A stretch of 45,790 bases of DNA from an uncultured Clostridium sp. Its GTDB lineage: Bacteria > Bacillota > Clostridia > Clostridiales > Clostridiaceae. Position 1 is the stretch's first letter, and every line of letters starts with the position of its first letter. The notes beneath the pieces were generated by a model, which saw nothing but the letters and a program-made list of their open reading frames with translations, was not told the origin of the DNA and ran no database searches. This document shows positions 1 to 8,458 of the stretch, piece by piece. The position numbers and the translations under genes were made by a program. Location of the stretch: contig UQQU01000021.1 of the NCBI GenBank assembly GCA_900543325.1, positions 1-45,790 on the forward strand. The letters are read 5' to 3'.

Positions 1-104
1 TTTTTATGGAAAGAAAGATATAAATTCTTAACGAAATTTACACAATTTCTGTAGGTAATATCATTAATTTTCAGTATCACGGCATTAACGCTTTAGTTCG
101 AAAT

Positions 105-1406
105 TTAGTTAAAGTCTTCTATTCTTATTATGTTTTCTACATCTTTTACTGTTCTTAAATCATATAGCTTGTCTATAGAGTCATTTATTAAAGCTTCTCT
201 AGTTTTATGTGTTATTAAAACTAAAGTTACTTCATGATTTTCATCATGCTTTCTTCCCTTTTGAATAACTGATTTTAAACTTACTCTATTTGAACCAAAA
301 ATAGTAGTAATTTGCCCTAATACACCTGGCTTATCTTCAACAGTTACTCTTATATAATATCTACTTTCAACTTCATCTATATTCTTAACTTGCTTTTCCC
401 ACAAGTTATTTCTGATAATTGGATTTTGATTTTCCACTTCTATATTTCTTCTTAAAATAGAAATTATATCACTTACAACTGCGCTACCTGTCGGTAAATC
501 ACCTGCTCCTCTACCATAGAACATTAAATCTCCAACAGCATTTCCATTTATAAATATTGCATTAAATGAATCATATACATTAGCAAGTGGATGAGTTTCT
601 GGAATCATAGTAGGATGCACTCTTAATTCTATTCTTCCATTATCATCTTTAGCGATAGCTAATAATTTTATTGACATTCCAAAATCACTAGCATATTTCA
701 TATCTATTGGTTTTATCTTAGTTATTCCTTCTCTATATACATCATTAATATCAACTTTAGTACCAAAAGCTAATGAAGCAAGAATTGCAAGTTTATATTG
801 AGCATCGTACCCTTCAATATCTGATGTAGGATCTGCTTCTGCATATCCTTTATCTTTAGCCTCTTGTAATACTGAATCAAAGTCTAATTGTTCAAGTTCC
901 ATTTTGCTCAATATATAATTTGTTGTTCCATTAACTATTCCATATAGTTCATTTACTTTATTTGCAGTTAAATTTTCATTTATACCATTAATTATAGGTA
1001 TTCCCCCAGCAACACTGGCTTCGTATTGAAACATAACTCCCATTTCTTCAGCCTTTTCAAATACTTCATCACCTTCTGTTGCAAGTAACATTTTATTGGC
1101 AGTAACTATATGTTTTTTTGCTTCCATAGCTTTTAACATATATTCTCTAGCAGGCTCTATCCCTCCCATAACTTCAACTACAAGTTTTATAGAATCATCA
1201 TTTAATATCTCTTCAAAATCAGTAGTTAAAATATTTTCTGGTACTTCAACACCCCTATTTTTACTTAAATCTCTAACTAAAATTTTAGAAATTTCAATTT
1301 CATAACCTGATCTTTTCATTATTTCTTCTTTATTTTGTTGTAGGATTGTAAATACTCCTCTACCTACATTTCCTAATCCTAGCAAGGCTATTTTTACTTT
1401 TTTCAT
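105..1406 (-). CDS. hom: Homoserine dehydrogenase with C-terminal ACT domain
   Basis: Reduces aspartate semialdehyde to homoserine with NAD(P)H, the branch point towards threonine and methionine. The 433 residues match the usual length of the ACT-containing form. An N-terminal Rossmann loop (GLGNVGRG, about 11-18) is followed by VTANK near 100, the catalytic-domain motifs GIVNGTTNYI and DPTSDIEGYDAQYKLAIL, and an ACT domain (about 348-430, starting YYIRVTVEDKPGVLG) that normally gives threonine feedback. The ATG follows a strong AAGGGGG ribosome-binding site. It is a single transcription unit: the 150-base gap upstream carries the terminator of the purine transporter operon, and no thrB or thrC is next to it in this window. 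The 104 bases downstream to the window edge show no gene and no convincing terminator. Confidence 0.96.
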   Translation of the reverse strand: MKKVKIALLGLGNVGRGVFTILQQNKEEIMKRSGYEIEISKILVRDLSKNRGVEVPENILTTDFEEILNDDSIKLVVEVMGGIEPAREYMLKAMEAKKHIVTANKMLLATEGDEVFEKAEEMGVMFQYEASVAGGIPIINGINENLTANKVNELYGIVNGTTNYILSKMELEQLDFDSVLQEAKDKGYAEADPTSDIEGYDAQYKLAILASLAFGTKVDINDVYREGITKIKPIDMKYASDFGMSIKLLAIAKDDNGRIELRVHPTMIPETHPLANVYDSFNAIFINGNAVGDLMFYGRGAGDLPTGSAVVSDIISILRRNIEVENQNPIIRNNLWEKQVKNIDEVESRYYIRVTVEDKPGVLGQITTIFGSNRVSLKSVIQKGRKHDENHEVTLVLITHKTREALINDSIDKLYDLRTVKDVENIIRIEDFN

Positions 1407-1512
1407 TAAGTAATCCCCCTTTTTATATCCCCAATTTATATGTATTATAAATATTATAATATATTAATTATAATACATTTCTTAAATTTTCCATATATTA
1501 TTTTTTTAAAAT

Positions 1513-1549
1513 TAAAAAAAATAAAAGAAGCTTTAAAAAGCTTCTTTTA
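1513..1549 (-). terminator. Intrinsic terminator of the nucleoside ABC operon
   Basis: A self-complementary AAAAGAAGCTT stem (1523-1549) is followed on the minus strand by a run of U. It ends the transporter operon just after the stop at 1557. It separates that operon from hom. Confidence 0.8.
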
Positions 1550-1556
1550 TTTTAAT

Positions 1557-2504
1557 TTATCTTTTTCCTGCATCAAATATTTCACCAGCAGCCTTTGGTG
1601 CTTGTGAAGATTTAGAGAATATAATTAATGCAATTAATGTCACTACATAAGGGAATACCTTTAATACTACTAATGGTATACTTGCTAACTCTGGAATTAC
1701 TTGTGCAACATTTGCTAATGTTGAGGCAAATCCAAAGAAGAAAGTTGCTGCTAATATTCCTAAAGGTCTCCATTGTCCAAATATTAATGCTGCTAATGCA
1801 AGGAACCCTAATCCTGCAACACTTCCATTAAACTCTCCAGAATATGTTACTAATATTATACATCCACCTAATGCAGCTAATGCACCTGATATCATAACAC
1901 CAATATATCTAGTTCTCATTACATTAATACCTGCTGCTTGAGAGGCTTGTGGGTTTTCTCCACAAGATCTTAATCTTAATCCAAATGAAGTCTTATATAA
2001 TAAGAATGTACTTATTATTAATATTGCTAATACTAACCATGTTGTAGCATAAGTCTTTGTAAATAATAATGGCCCTATTATTGGAATATCCTTTAATACT
2101 GGAATACTTTTTGGTAAGAATCCTAAAGTTATTCTTATGTTACCACTACCAGTCATATTTCTTGCTAAGAATACTGTTAAAGCTCCAGCCATCATATTAA
2201 TTGCTGTACCACTTATAACCTGATCTGCATTTAAGTTAATACTTGCAAATGCATGTAAAAGTGAGAATAAAGCTCCAACTATTGCAGCAACTAAAAGTCC
2301 TATCCATAATGCTCCATTAACACCTGCTGCTTGAAGTTTAGATATTGTTAATGCTCCAGCAAAAGAACCTACTATCATAAATCCATCTAAACCTATATTT
2401 ACAATACCACTTCTTTCACAATAAAGCGCTCCTAAAGCAGTAATTAGCATAGGTATAGTATACGCTATTGCATAAGGAAAAATTTGTACAACTATATCCC
2501 ACAT
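1557..2504 (-). CDS. Nucleoside ABC transporter permease (NupQ/YufQ-like)
   Basis: One of the two membrane permeases of a BMP-type ABC importer for purine nucleosides. The 315 residues hold about eight to nine hydrophobic segments. The motif ALGALYCERSGIVNIGLDG near the N-terminus (about 23-41) is typical of this permease family (BPD_transp_2, as in the B. subtilis guanosine transporter NupNOPQ). The start codon overlaps the stop of the upstream permease by one base (TAATG), so the two are translationally coupled. It is the last gene of a three-gene operon ending in the hairpin at 1513-1549. The family and role are clear; the exact nucleoside is inferred from the riboswitches of the neighbouring lipoprotein genes. 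Confidence 0.93.
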   Translation of the reverse strand: MWDIVVQIFPYAIAYTIPMLITALGALYCERSGIVNIGLDGFMIVGSFAGALTISKLQAAGVNGALWIGLLVAAIVGALFSLLHAFASINLNADQVISGTAINMMAGALTVFLARNMTGSGNIRITLGFLPKSIPVLKDIPIIGPLLFTKTYATTWLVLAILIISTFLLYKTSFGLRLRSCGENPQASQAAGINVMRTRYIGVMISGALAALGGCIILVTYSGEFNGSVAGLGFLALAALIFGQWRPLGILAATFFFGFASTLANVAQVIPELASIPLVVLKVFPYVVTLIALIIFSKSSQAPKAAGEIFDAGKR

Positions 2505-3583
2505 TATTTTTCCACCGCCCTTTCACCAGATGTTCCTAATTTTTTATCTTCTCTTTTTTTCTTTATACTCTTAATTACTTTATCCATAACCACGCTTGTT
2601 GCAGCAAAGTAAATAATTGTAGCTATTATTGTATCTGCTAATTCTGGTGGTACCTTAACATTGGCATTCATGAATCCTTTACCAACATATAATACTCCAA
2701 AGAATAATGCTGATAATAATACTCCAAAAGGAGTGTTGTTACCTAATAAAGCTACAGCTATTCCATCGAAACCTTGGGTTGGCATTACACCAATTTGAAG
2801 TACTGCAGAATTACCCATATATTGAGCAACACCTGCTAATCCAGCCAATCCACCTGCTATCATCATAGAAATTACTATATTTCTATTTACAGGCATACCT
2901 GCATATTCAGCACCAAATCTATTATATCCAACAGCTTTTAATTCATATCCTAAAACAGTTTTATTTAAAATAAACCATATAATTAATACAGAAAATATAG
3001 CTAAGAATATTCCATAGTTTATGTACGAACCACCAAATATGTTTGATAACCAATCAGCCTTTAAAGTTGCTGAATCCGCTAATCTACGTGACTCTGTCTC
3101 TGTAGTTCCCTTTAAATATTGTGGAACCATATAATAAACTATCCAATATGCAGTCCAGTTCATCATAATAGCTGAAACAACTTCATTAACGTTAAATAAT
3201 GCTTTTAAAAGCCCTGGTACAGCTGCCCAAATAGCACCTGCTAAAATACCACAAATAATCATTAATGGTACTAATATAGGAGATGGCAAGTCAACTAATA
3301 ATCCTATAGCTGTTACAGTAAAACCACCTGCTAACATTTGACCTGGAGTACCTATATTAAATAATCCAGTTTTATTTGCAAAGGCAAAAGATAATCCAGT
3401 AAGAATTAATGGCGTTGCAGTTGCAATTGAGTTACCTATTCTTTGAGGATTCATTAATCCGCCTTTAAATAGATAAGTATACCCATCTATTGGATTAAAT
3501 CCCATTGCTAGCATTAGTAAAAATCCAGCAAGCAATCCTAAAACTACTGCCATCATAGATTTTAATAATTGATTCTTATGCAC
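2504..3583 (-). CDS. Nucleoside ABC transporter permease (NupP/YufP-like)
   Basis: Second permease subunit of the same importer, 359 residues with a basic cytoplasmic tail (KSIKKKREDKK). Hydrophobic segments begin at residues 8-26. The motif LSFAFANKTGLFNIGTPGQ (about 64-82) is the family's conserved loop before a membrane helix. It shares single-base overlaps with both the ATPase upstream and the other permease downstream, as expected for subunits made in fixed ratio. Its pairing with a larger-tailed and a smaller permease is the usual arrangement of BMP-dependent transporters. Confidence 0.93.
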   Translation of the reverse strand: MHKNQLLKSMMAVVLGLLAGFLLMLAMGFNPIDGYTYLFKGGLMNPQRIGNSIATATPLILTGLSFAFANKTGLFNIGTPGQMLAGGFTVTAIGLLVDLPSPILVPLMIICGILAGAIWAAVPGLLKALFNVNEVVSAIMMNWTAYWIVYYMVPQYLKGTTETESRRLADSATLKADWLSNIFGGSYINYGIFLAIFSVLIIWFILNKTVLGYELKAVGYNRFGAEYAGMPVNRNIVISMMIAGGLAGLAGVAQYMGNSAVLQIGVMPTQGFDGIAVALLGNNTPFGVLLSALFFGVLYVGKGFMNANVKVPPELADTIIATIIYFAATSVVMDKVIKSIKKKREDKKLGTSGERAVEK

Positions 3584-5103
3584 TAAGCTTCCTCCTTCTT
3601 TACGCCGGCCATCATTAAACCAACTTCATTTTCATTTGTTTCATTAGCATTTACTATACCTATTAATTCACCGTTATTTACAACAGCTATTCTATCAGAT
3701 ACATTTAAAACTTCGTCTAACTCAAGAGATACTAATAAAACTGCTTTTCCTAAATCTCTTTGTTCTACTAATCTTTTATGAATATATTCTATTGATCCAA
3801 CATCTAATCCTCTAGTTGGCTGAACTGCAATTAAGAAATCTGGATCTGACTCTATTTCACGTCCAATTACACCTTTTTGTTGATTACCACCTGATAATGA
3901 TCTTGCTATAGATTTTCCACCTTCACCAGATCTAACATCAAATGTTTCAATAATTTTTTGTGCATATTCAGAAATTTTAGCTCTATTAAGTAAACCATTC
4001 TTAGAAAATGGCTTATTTCTATAAGCTTTAAGCACCATATTATCTTCCATTGTATAATCAAGAATTAACCCTCTTTTGTGTCTATCTTCTGGAATATGTG
4101 CCATACCATCATCTATTCTTTCACGTATTGATTCTTTAACTATATTTTTTCCCTTAAATACAATACTTCCTGATTCAATATTTCTCATACCTGTTAATGC
4201 TTCTACTAATTCAGTTTGTCCATTACCTTCAACACCGGCAATACCAACTATTTCTCCTGCTCTAATATCTAATGAAAAATTCTTTAAGCCAAGTACTTTT
4301 TTATTGTTATTAACAGATAAGTTCTCTATTTTCACGACTACATCTTTTGGTTTTGCTTCAGTTTTTTCAACTTTAAATGATACTTCTCTTCCAACCATCA
4401 TTTTAGCCATATCAGCTTCTGTAGTGTCTTTTACATCAACAGTTCCTATGTACTTTCCTCTTCTAATAACTGTACATCTATTAGCTGCTTCTTTAATTTC
4501 TCTTAATTTATGAGTAATTAAAATAATAGATTTTCCTTCTTTAGTCATGTTTTTCATAATTGAAATTAATTCATCTATTTCGCTTGGAGTTAATACTGCT
4601 GTTGGCTCATCAAATATTAAAACATTAGCATTTCTATAAAGCATCTTTAATATTTCTACCCTTTGTTGCATTCCCACAGAAATATCTTCTATTTTTGCAT
4701 AAGGATCAACATTTAAACCATATTGTTTAGATAAATCTTCGATTTTTTTAGCAGCTCTTTTAATGTCTACTGTCAATCCTTTTCTAGGTTCGCATCCTAA
4801 AATTATATTTTCTGTAACTGTAAAGTTATCTACTAACTTAAAGTGTTGATGAACCATACCAATCCCTAAATCATTTGCAACATTAGGATTAGATATTTTT
4901 ACTTCTTTTCCTCTAACCTTTATGCAACCTCTATCTGGCTTGTACATCCCAAATAACATTCCCATTAACGTTGATTTTCCCGCACCATTTTCACCTAAAA
5001 GAGCATGAATTTCTCCTTCCTTTAGTTGCAGTGTAATATTATCATTTGCTACTATTCCAGGAAACTCTTTACGGATATTCAGCATCTCAACTACATATTC
5101 CAT
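3583..5103 (-). CDS. Nucleoside ABC transporter ATPase, duplicated (NupO/YufO-like)
   Basis: Cytoplasmic ATPase with two fused ABC domains in 506 residues, the normal size for sugar/nucleoside importers. The N-terminal domain has Walker A GENGAGKST (about 38-46), signature ISVGMQQRVEI and Walker B VLIFDEPTAVL. The C-terminal domain (about 256-500) has a degenerate Walker A (GVEGNGQTE), signature RSLSGGNQQK and a Walker B reading FLIAVQPTRGLD, where the usual glutamate position is Q. That asymmetry is normal for this family. It is first in the operon, behind the promoter at 5216-5244 and an AGGAGG site. No substrate-binding protein is in the operon; the three BMP lipoproteins lie immediately upstream as separate units. 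Confidence 0.94.
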   Translation of the reverse strand: MEYVVEMLNIRKEFPGIVANDNITLQLKEGEIHALLGENGAGKSTLMGMLFGMYKPDRGCIKVRGKEVKISNPNVANDLGIGMVHQHFKLVDNFTVTENIILGCEPRKGLTVDIKRAAKKIEDLSKQYGLNVDPYAKIEDISVGMQQRVEILKMLYRNANVLIFDEPTAVLTPSEIDELISIMKNMTKEGKSIILITHKLREIKEAANRCTVIRRGKYIGTVDVKDTTEADMAKMMVGREVSFKVEKTEAKPKDVVVKIENLSVNNNKKVLGLKNFSLDIRAGEIVGIAGVEGNGQTELVEALTGMRNIESGSIVFKGKNIVKESIRERIDDGMAHIPEDRHKRGLILDYTMEDNMVLKAYRNKPFSKNGLLNRAKISEYAQKIIETFDVRSGEGGKSIARSLSGGNQQKGVIGREIESDPDFLIAVQPTRGLDVGSIEYIHKRLVEQRDLGKAVLLVSLELDEVLNVSDRIAVVNNGELIGIVNANETNENEVGLMMAGVKKEEA

Positions 5104-5215
5104 GGATATCCTCCTCTTAAATAATTATTTTATTGACACACATTATTATTTATGCAAATTATAAATTGATATGCTTACATAATAATTTCATAATTACGCA
5201 CGAAACTTCATTCTA

Positions 5216-5244
5216 AGTATAATTTATATAATTCGCATTTTCAA
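5216..5244 (-). promoter_or_regulatory. Sigma-A-type promoter of the nucleoside ABC operon
   Basis: On the minus strand TTGAAA, 17 bases, then TATACT. Transcription would start about 105 bases before the ATPase ATG. The leader contains no TTTCTACC core and no purine aptamer, unlike the neighbouring lipoprotein genes. The rest of the gap 5245-5500 is very AT-rich, with a short tandem AATTTATA-like stretch near 5402-5425, and holds nothing else I can name. Confidence 0.65.
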
Positions 5245-5506
5245 CATTTTTTTCACTCTTTTTTATAAATAGCATATCACATTAATTATTTTTGTATATT
5301 TTTATTTAAAATTACTTAATATAGTTATATTACATCAATAAATACATCATTATTTTTTGTATTATTTTGTTTATTCTACTCACATATTGCTCATTTTTTT
5401 ATAATTTACAATTTATAATTTATAATTAAACAATTAATTTCTTTTTTTAATAAGGTATTCATTTGAATTAGTATATACTACTGCCCATTTCTGCTATACT
5501 TTTTAC

Positions 5507-5543
5507 AAAAAAGGAGCTATGTAAATTACTTTAACATAGCCCC
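5507..5543 (-). terminator. Terminator of BMP lipoprotein gene 1
   Basis: GGGGCTATGTTAAA pairs with an inverted copy ending ACATAGCTCC and is followed by TTTTTT on the minus strand. The same GCTATGTTAA stem recurs after lipoprotein genes 2 and 3, marking a shared duplicated unit. Confidence 0.88.
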
Positions 5544-5558
5544 ATTTTATTAAAAATC

Positions 5559-6620
5559 TTATAATTCAGTTTTAACTTCTATTTCTCCGTTCTTAATAGC
5601 TTCTAATACTTCATTAACTTTAGTTACTGTATCATCATTTAAGTTTGGATTTTCTGCTGGAATACCAATACCATCGTTAGATGCATCAAATGTTAATGTT
5701 TGTCCACCTGGGAACTTATCATTTAATTCAGCTTCAATCATTTGGTAAGCAGCTTCATTAATTTTCTTAATAGCTGAAGTTAATATTACTGATTTATTTC
5801 CTTCATAAATACCATCATCATATTGGTCAGAGTCAACACCTATAACCCATACTTCTTCACCATTAACAACTCTTGTCTTAGCTTCTGTTATAACTCCAGT
5901 ACCAACTCCACCTGCTGCAGCAAATATTGCTTTAACACCATTATCATACATTTGAGCTGCTAATTGTTGTCCTAAAGCTGTGTCAGAGAATGATCCTGAG
6001 TAAACTATGTTTTCAGCTTTTAAACTAACATTTGTTCCATAATTTTCATTGGCATAAGCTACACCTTGTTGGAATCCATAATTGAATTTTTGAACTGCTG
6101 GTATTTCCATACCACCGATGAATCCTAGTTCACCAGTTTGTAATTCAACTGCTGCTGCAACACCTGCTGCAAATCCACCTTGTTCTTCAGCAAAGTATAT
6201 AGCAACTGTATTATCTGCTACAACATAGTTATCATTTCCATCGTTTGGTTCACCATCAATTATAACAAATTTTGCATCTTCATATTGAGTTTGAGCTTTA
6301 TATATAGCTGTTTCAAATTTAAAACCTGGCATTACAATAAATTTATACCCTGCATCATAAAGATTTTGTATTTCTGTTAAATAATTAGCTTCTGTTTCTC
6401 CTGCTGGTTGCATGTAGTTCTTTTCAATTCCAAGATCTTTTTCAGCTTTTTGAATTCCTTCCCATGTACCTTGGTTGAATGATTTGTCATCAATTGTTCC
6501 TGCGTCAGTAACCATCCCAACCTTTAATGTTGCTTCTCCTGATTCACCGTTGCTTCCACAACCAACTAATCCTGTTACCATTAGTGCTGAAAGTGCTAAT
6601 GCTAAAAACTTCTTTTTCAT
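5559..6620 (-). CDS. BMP/PnrA-family lipoprotein 1 (nucleoside-binding)
   Basis: Predicted extracellular lipoprotein of 353 residues that captures purine nucleosides for the ABC transporter at 1557-5103. The signal peptide (residues 1-20) ends in the lipobox LVGC with lipidated Cys21. The mature part begins TLKVGMVTDAGTIDDKSFNQ, the classic BMP/Med family start containing the ligand-contacting DDKSFNQ. Later motifs are GFIGGMEIPAV and WVIGVDSDQYDDG, all standard for PnrA-like binding proteins. It sits behind its own promoter, guanine-class riboswitch and terminator. Expression should fall when guanine is abundant. Ligand choice is inferred from the riboswitch and the family, not visible directly. 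Confidence 0.93.
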   Translation of the reverse strand: MKKKFLALALSALMVTGLVGCGSNGESGEATLKVGMVTDAGTIDDKSFNQGTWEGIQKAEKDLGIEKNYMQPAGETEANYLTEIQNLYDAGYKFIVMPGFKFETAIYKAQTQYEDAKFVIIDGEPNDGNDNYVVADNTVAIYFAEEQGGFAAGVAAAVELQTGELGFIGGMEIPAVQKFNYGFQQGVAYANENYGTNVSLKAENIVYSGSFSDTALGQQLAAQMYDNGVKAIFAAAGGVGTGVITEAKTRVVNGEEVWVIGVDSDQYDDGIYEGNKSVILTSAIKKINEAAYQMIEAELNDKFPGGQTLTFDASNDGIGIPAENPNLNDDTVTKVNEVLEAIKNGEIEVKTEL

Positions 6621-6680
6621 AAAAAATTTCCTCCTAAAACAATTATATTTTTTATAAACTCACAATACCTTCTCTTATAC

Positions 6681-6721
6681 AAAAAAAACGTATTAATTTC
6701 TAAAGTGAAATTAATACGTTA
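6681..6721 (-). terminator. Riboswitch-controlled terminator, unit 1
   Basis: A perfect 14-bp stem (AACGTATTAATTTC and its complement), a six-base loop and a run of eight U on the minus strand lie between the aptamer and the lipoprotein start. It is a strong intrinsic terminator placed to switch gene 1 off when the aptamer is occupied. Confidence 0.9.
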
Positions 6722-6764
6722 AAACTCCCTTATATTTCGTGTAGAGTTAGTATATATCAAGTTC

Positions 6765-6829
6765 ACTCATAGTCGGAAATTCATGGCTTCCGGTAGAAAC
6801 ATCCCACCACATCTGGGATTTATATGAGT
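6765..6829 (-). ncRNA. Purine riboswitch aptamer 1, guanine class
   Basis: A 65-base aptamer on the minus strand. P1 is ACTCAT/ATGAGT; P2 is capped by GATGTGG; the core is TTTCTACC; P3 is capped by CCATGAA; the joining segment is GACT before P1 closes. The position equivalent to nucleotide 74 of the B. subtilis xpt aptamer is C, which is the guanine (not adenine) choice, and U22, U47 and U51 equivalents are kept. The two GG and CC pairs that join loops L2 and L3 are present. P2 has six base pairs rather than seven. Confidence 0.93.
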
Positions 6830-6849
6830 CATTCTATTGTTCGTCTTTA

Positions 6850-6878
6850 ATTATAATTTATCTGTCCATCTTTGTCAA
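6850..6878 (-). promoter_or_regulatory. Consensus promoter of lipoprotein cassette 1
   Basis: TTGACA, exactly 17 bases, TATAAT on the minus strand: a perfect vegetative promoter about 20 bases before the aptamer. A promoter this strong fits control at the level of termination. Confidence 0.9.
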
Positions 6879-6993
6879 TAAAAGTTTTATTTTACATATT
6901 ATTTGCAATTAATTTGTTGACTTTTGAAATTTCCTGAACTATTTTATCGAAAACAAATCACATTATTAAGCATATTAGTTATTTATTATTTTC

Positions 6994-7029
6994 AAAAAAA
7001 GGCTATGTTAATCATATTAACATAGCCCT
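6994..7029 (-). terminator. Terminator of BMP lipoprotein gene 2
   Basis: GGGCTATGTTAAT pairs with ATTAACATAGCC across a three-base loop, followed by seven U on the minus strand. It is homologous to the terminators of genes 1 and 3. Confidence 0.9.
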
Positions 7030-7043
7030 ACTTTTATAAAATC

Positions 7044-8117
7044 TTATAATTCACTTTTAACTTCTATTTCACCATTCTTAATAGCTTCTAATACTTCATT
7101 AACTTTAGCTACTGTATCTTCACTTAAGTTCGGATTTTCTTCTGGAATACCTACGGCATTATTTTTAGCATTGAATATTAATGATTGACCACCTGGGAAT
7201 TCATTATTTAATTCAGCTTCTATCATTTGATACGCTGCTTCGTTTACTTTCTTAATAGCTGAAGTTAATATTACTGATTTATTTCCTTCATAAATACCAT
7301 CAGCATATTGGTCACAGTCAACACCTATAACCCATGCTTCTTCACCATTAACCGTTCTTGTTTTAGCTTCTGTTATAGCACCCATACCAGTTCCGCCAGC
7401 TGCAGCAAATATTACTTTAACACCTCTGTCATACATTTGAGCTGCTATTTGTTGACCTAAAGCTAAATCAGTAAATGAACCTGAGTAAACAATGTTTTCA
7501 GATTTTAAACTAACAGATGTTCCAAGGTTTTCATTTGCATAAGCTACACCTTGTTGGAATCCATAGTTAAATCTTTTAACTGCTGATGATTCCATACCAC
7601 CTATAAATCCAAATTCACCAGTTTGTAATTCAAGTGCTGCTGCAACACCCGCTACAAATCCACCTTCTTGTTCAGCAAACTGTATTGCAACTGTATTATC
7701 TGCTACAAGGTAATTACCGTTACCATCATTTGGTTCCCCATCAATTAATACAAATTTTGCATCTTCATATTTTTCTTGGGCCTTATATATAGCTGTTTCA
7801 AGTTTAAATCCTGGCCCTACTATAAATTTATATCCTGAATCATAAAGATTTTGAATTTCTGTTAAATAATCAGCTTCTGTTTCTCCAGAAGGCTTTAAGT
7901 AGTTCTTTTCAATTCCAAGGTTCTCTTCTGCTTCTATTATTCCTTCCCAAGTACCTTGGTTAAATGACTTATCATCAATTGTTCCTGAGTCAGTAACCAT
8001 ACCAACTTTTAATGTTCCTTCTCCTGAATTTGACGAATCGTTACTGCTATTTCCACAAGCAACTAATCCTGTTGTCATTAGCGCTGAAAGCACTAATGCA
8101 ATAACTTTTTTCTTCAT
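7044..8117 (-). CDS. BMP/PnrA-family lipoprotein 2 (nucleoside-binding)
   Basis: Paralogue of the neighbouring lipoproteins, 357 residues. Lipobox LVAC places the lipidated Cys at 21, followed by a Ser/Asn-rich linker. The mature BMP domain begins TLKVGMVTDSGTIDDKSFNQ. Differences from copy 1 include VDCDQYADG where copies 1 and 3 have VDSDQYDDG, and GTGMGAIT in the glycine-rich loop. These are near the expected binding cleft and could alter ligand preference, which is inference. The ATG follows TAGGAGG. It is under its own consensus promoter and an intact guanine-class riboswitch-terminator. Confidence 0.92.
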   Translation of the reverse strand: MKKKVIALVLSALMTTGLVACGNSSNDSSNSGEGTLKVGMVTDSGTIDDKSFNQGTWEGIIEAEENLGIEKNYLKPSGETEADYLTEIQNLYDSGYKFIVGPGFKLETAIYKAQEKYEDAKFVLIDGEPNDGNGNYLVADNTVAIQFAEQEGGFVAGVAAALELQTGEFGFIGGMESSAVKRFNYGFQQGVAYANENLGTSVSLKSENIVYSGSFTDLALGQQIAAQMYDRGVKVIFAAAGGTGMGAITEAKTRTVNGEEAWVIGVDCDQYADGIYEGNKSVILTSAIKKVNEAAYQMIEAELNNEFPGGQSLIFNAKNNAVGIPEENPNLSEDTVAKVNEVLEAIKNGEIEVKSEL

Positions 8118-8165
8118 TTGTACATTCCTCCTAAATACTATTTAACAAACTCACCTAACCACAAT

Positions 8166-8207
8166 AAAAAAGGCATATTAATTTCCAAAGTGAAAATAAT
8201 ATGCCTC
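8166..8207 (-). terminator. Riboswitch-controlled terminator, unit 2
   Basis: GAGGCATATTA and its complement form a stem that continues through TTTTC/GGAAA, followed by six U on the minus strand. It lies between aptamer 2 and gene 2, in the same position as in unit 1. Confidence 0.87.
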
Positions 8208-8248
8208 AATTCTATTATTGTTCGTATAGAATCATGTATATCAATCTC

Positions 8249-8313
8249 ACCCATAGTCGGAAATTCACGGCTTCCGGTAGAAACACCCCACCATATCCGG
8301 GGCCTATATGAGT
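8249..8313 (-). ncRNA. Purine riboswitch aptamer 2, guanine class
   Basis: 65 bases on the minus strand with the canonical L2 loop GATATGG, core TTTCTACC, L3 loop CCGTGAA and joining segment GACT before ATGGGT. The specificity base equals C74. P2 is a six-pair GC-rich stem. In J1/2 the bases read ATAGG where canonical aptamers have ATAAT, so the A24 equivalent is G; the ligand-contacting U22 is kept. Confidence 0.92.
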
Positions 8314-8334
8314 TGTCTTATCGTCCGTGTCCAT

Positions 8335-8363
8335 ATTATATTTAATATTTTTTTTATTGTCAA
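8335..8363 (-). promoter_or_regulatory. Consensus promoter of lipoprotein cassette 2
   Basis: TTGACA, 17 bases, TATAAT on the minus strand, about 20 bases before aptamer 2, matching unit 1 in spacing. Confidence 0.88.
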
Positions 8364-8406
8364 TATTATTTTTATATATATCATATTTTTTATAATAATC
8401 TTAAGT

Positions 8407-8441
8407 AAAAAAATGACTATGTTAATATCATTAACATAGTC
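8407..8441 (-). terminator. Terminator of BMP lipoprotein gene 3
   Basis: GGACTATGTTAAT pairs with ATTAACATAGTC, followed by seven U on the minus strand. The G-to-A change in one arm is matched by a change in the other relative to units 1 and 2. Confidence 0.88.
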
Positions 8442-8458
8442 CTAAATTTATATTAATA

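Noticed and set aside
1..104. Possible gene or terminator downstream of hom
   Set aside because: Only short weak inverted repeats (GAAATT/AATTTC) without a U-run and no open frame of note are visible.
1096..1305. Plus-strand open frame inside homoserine dehydrogenase
   Set aside because: Antisense shadow of a clearly conserved gene, with no ribosome-binding site and no recognisable protein motif.
6765..6829. Adenine or 2'-deoxyguanosine specificity for the aptamers
   Set aside because: The base equivalent to position 74 is C and U47 and U51 are kept, which fits guanine; altered ligand remains open only for copy 3.
8118..8345. 75-codon plus-strand open frame in lipoprotein leader 2
   Set aside because: It is the antisense of the riboswitch and terminator; the RNA structure explains the sequence.
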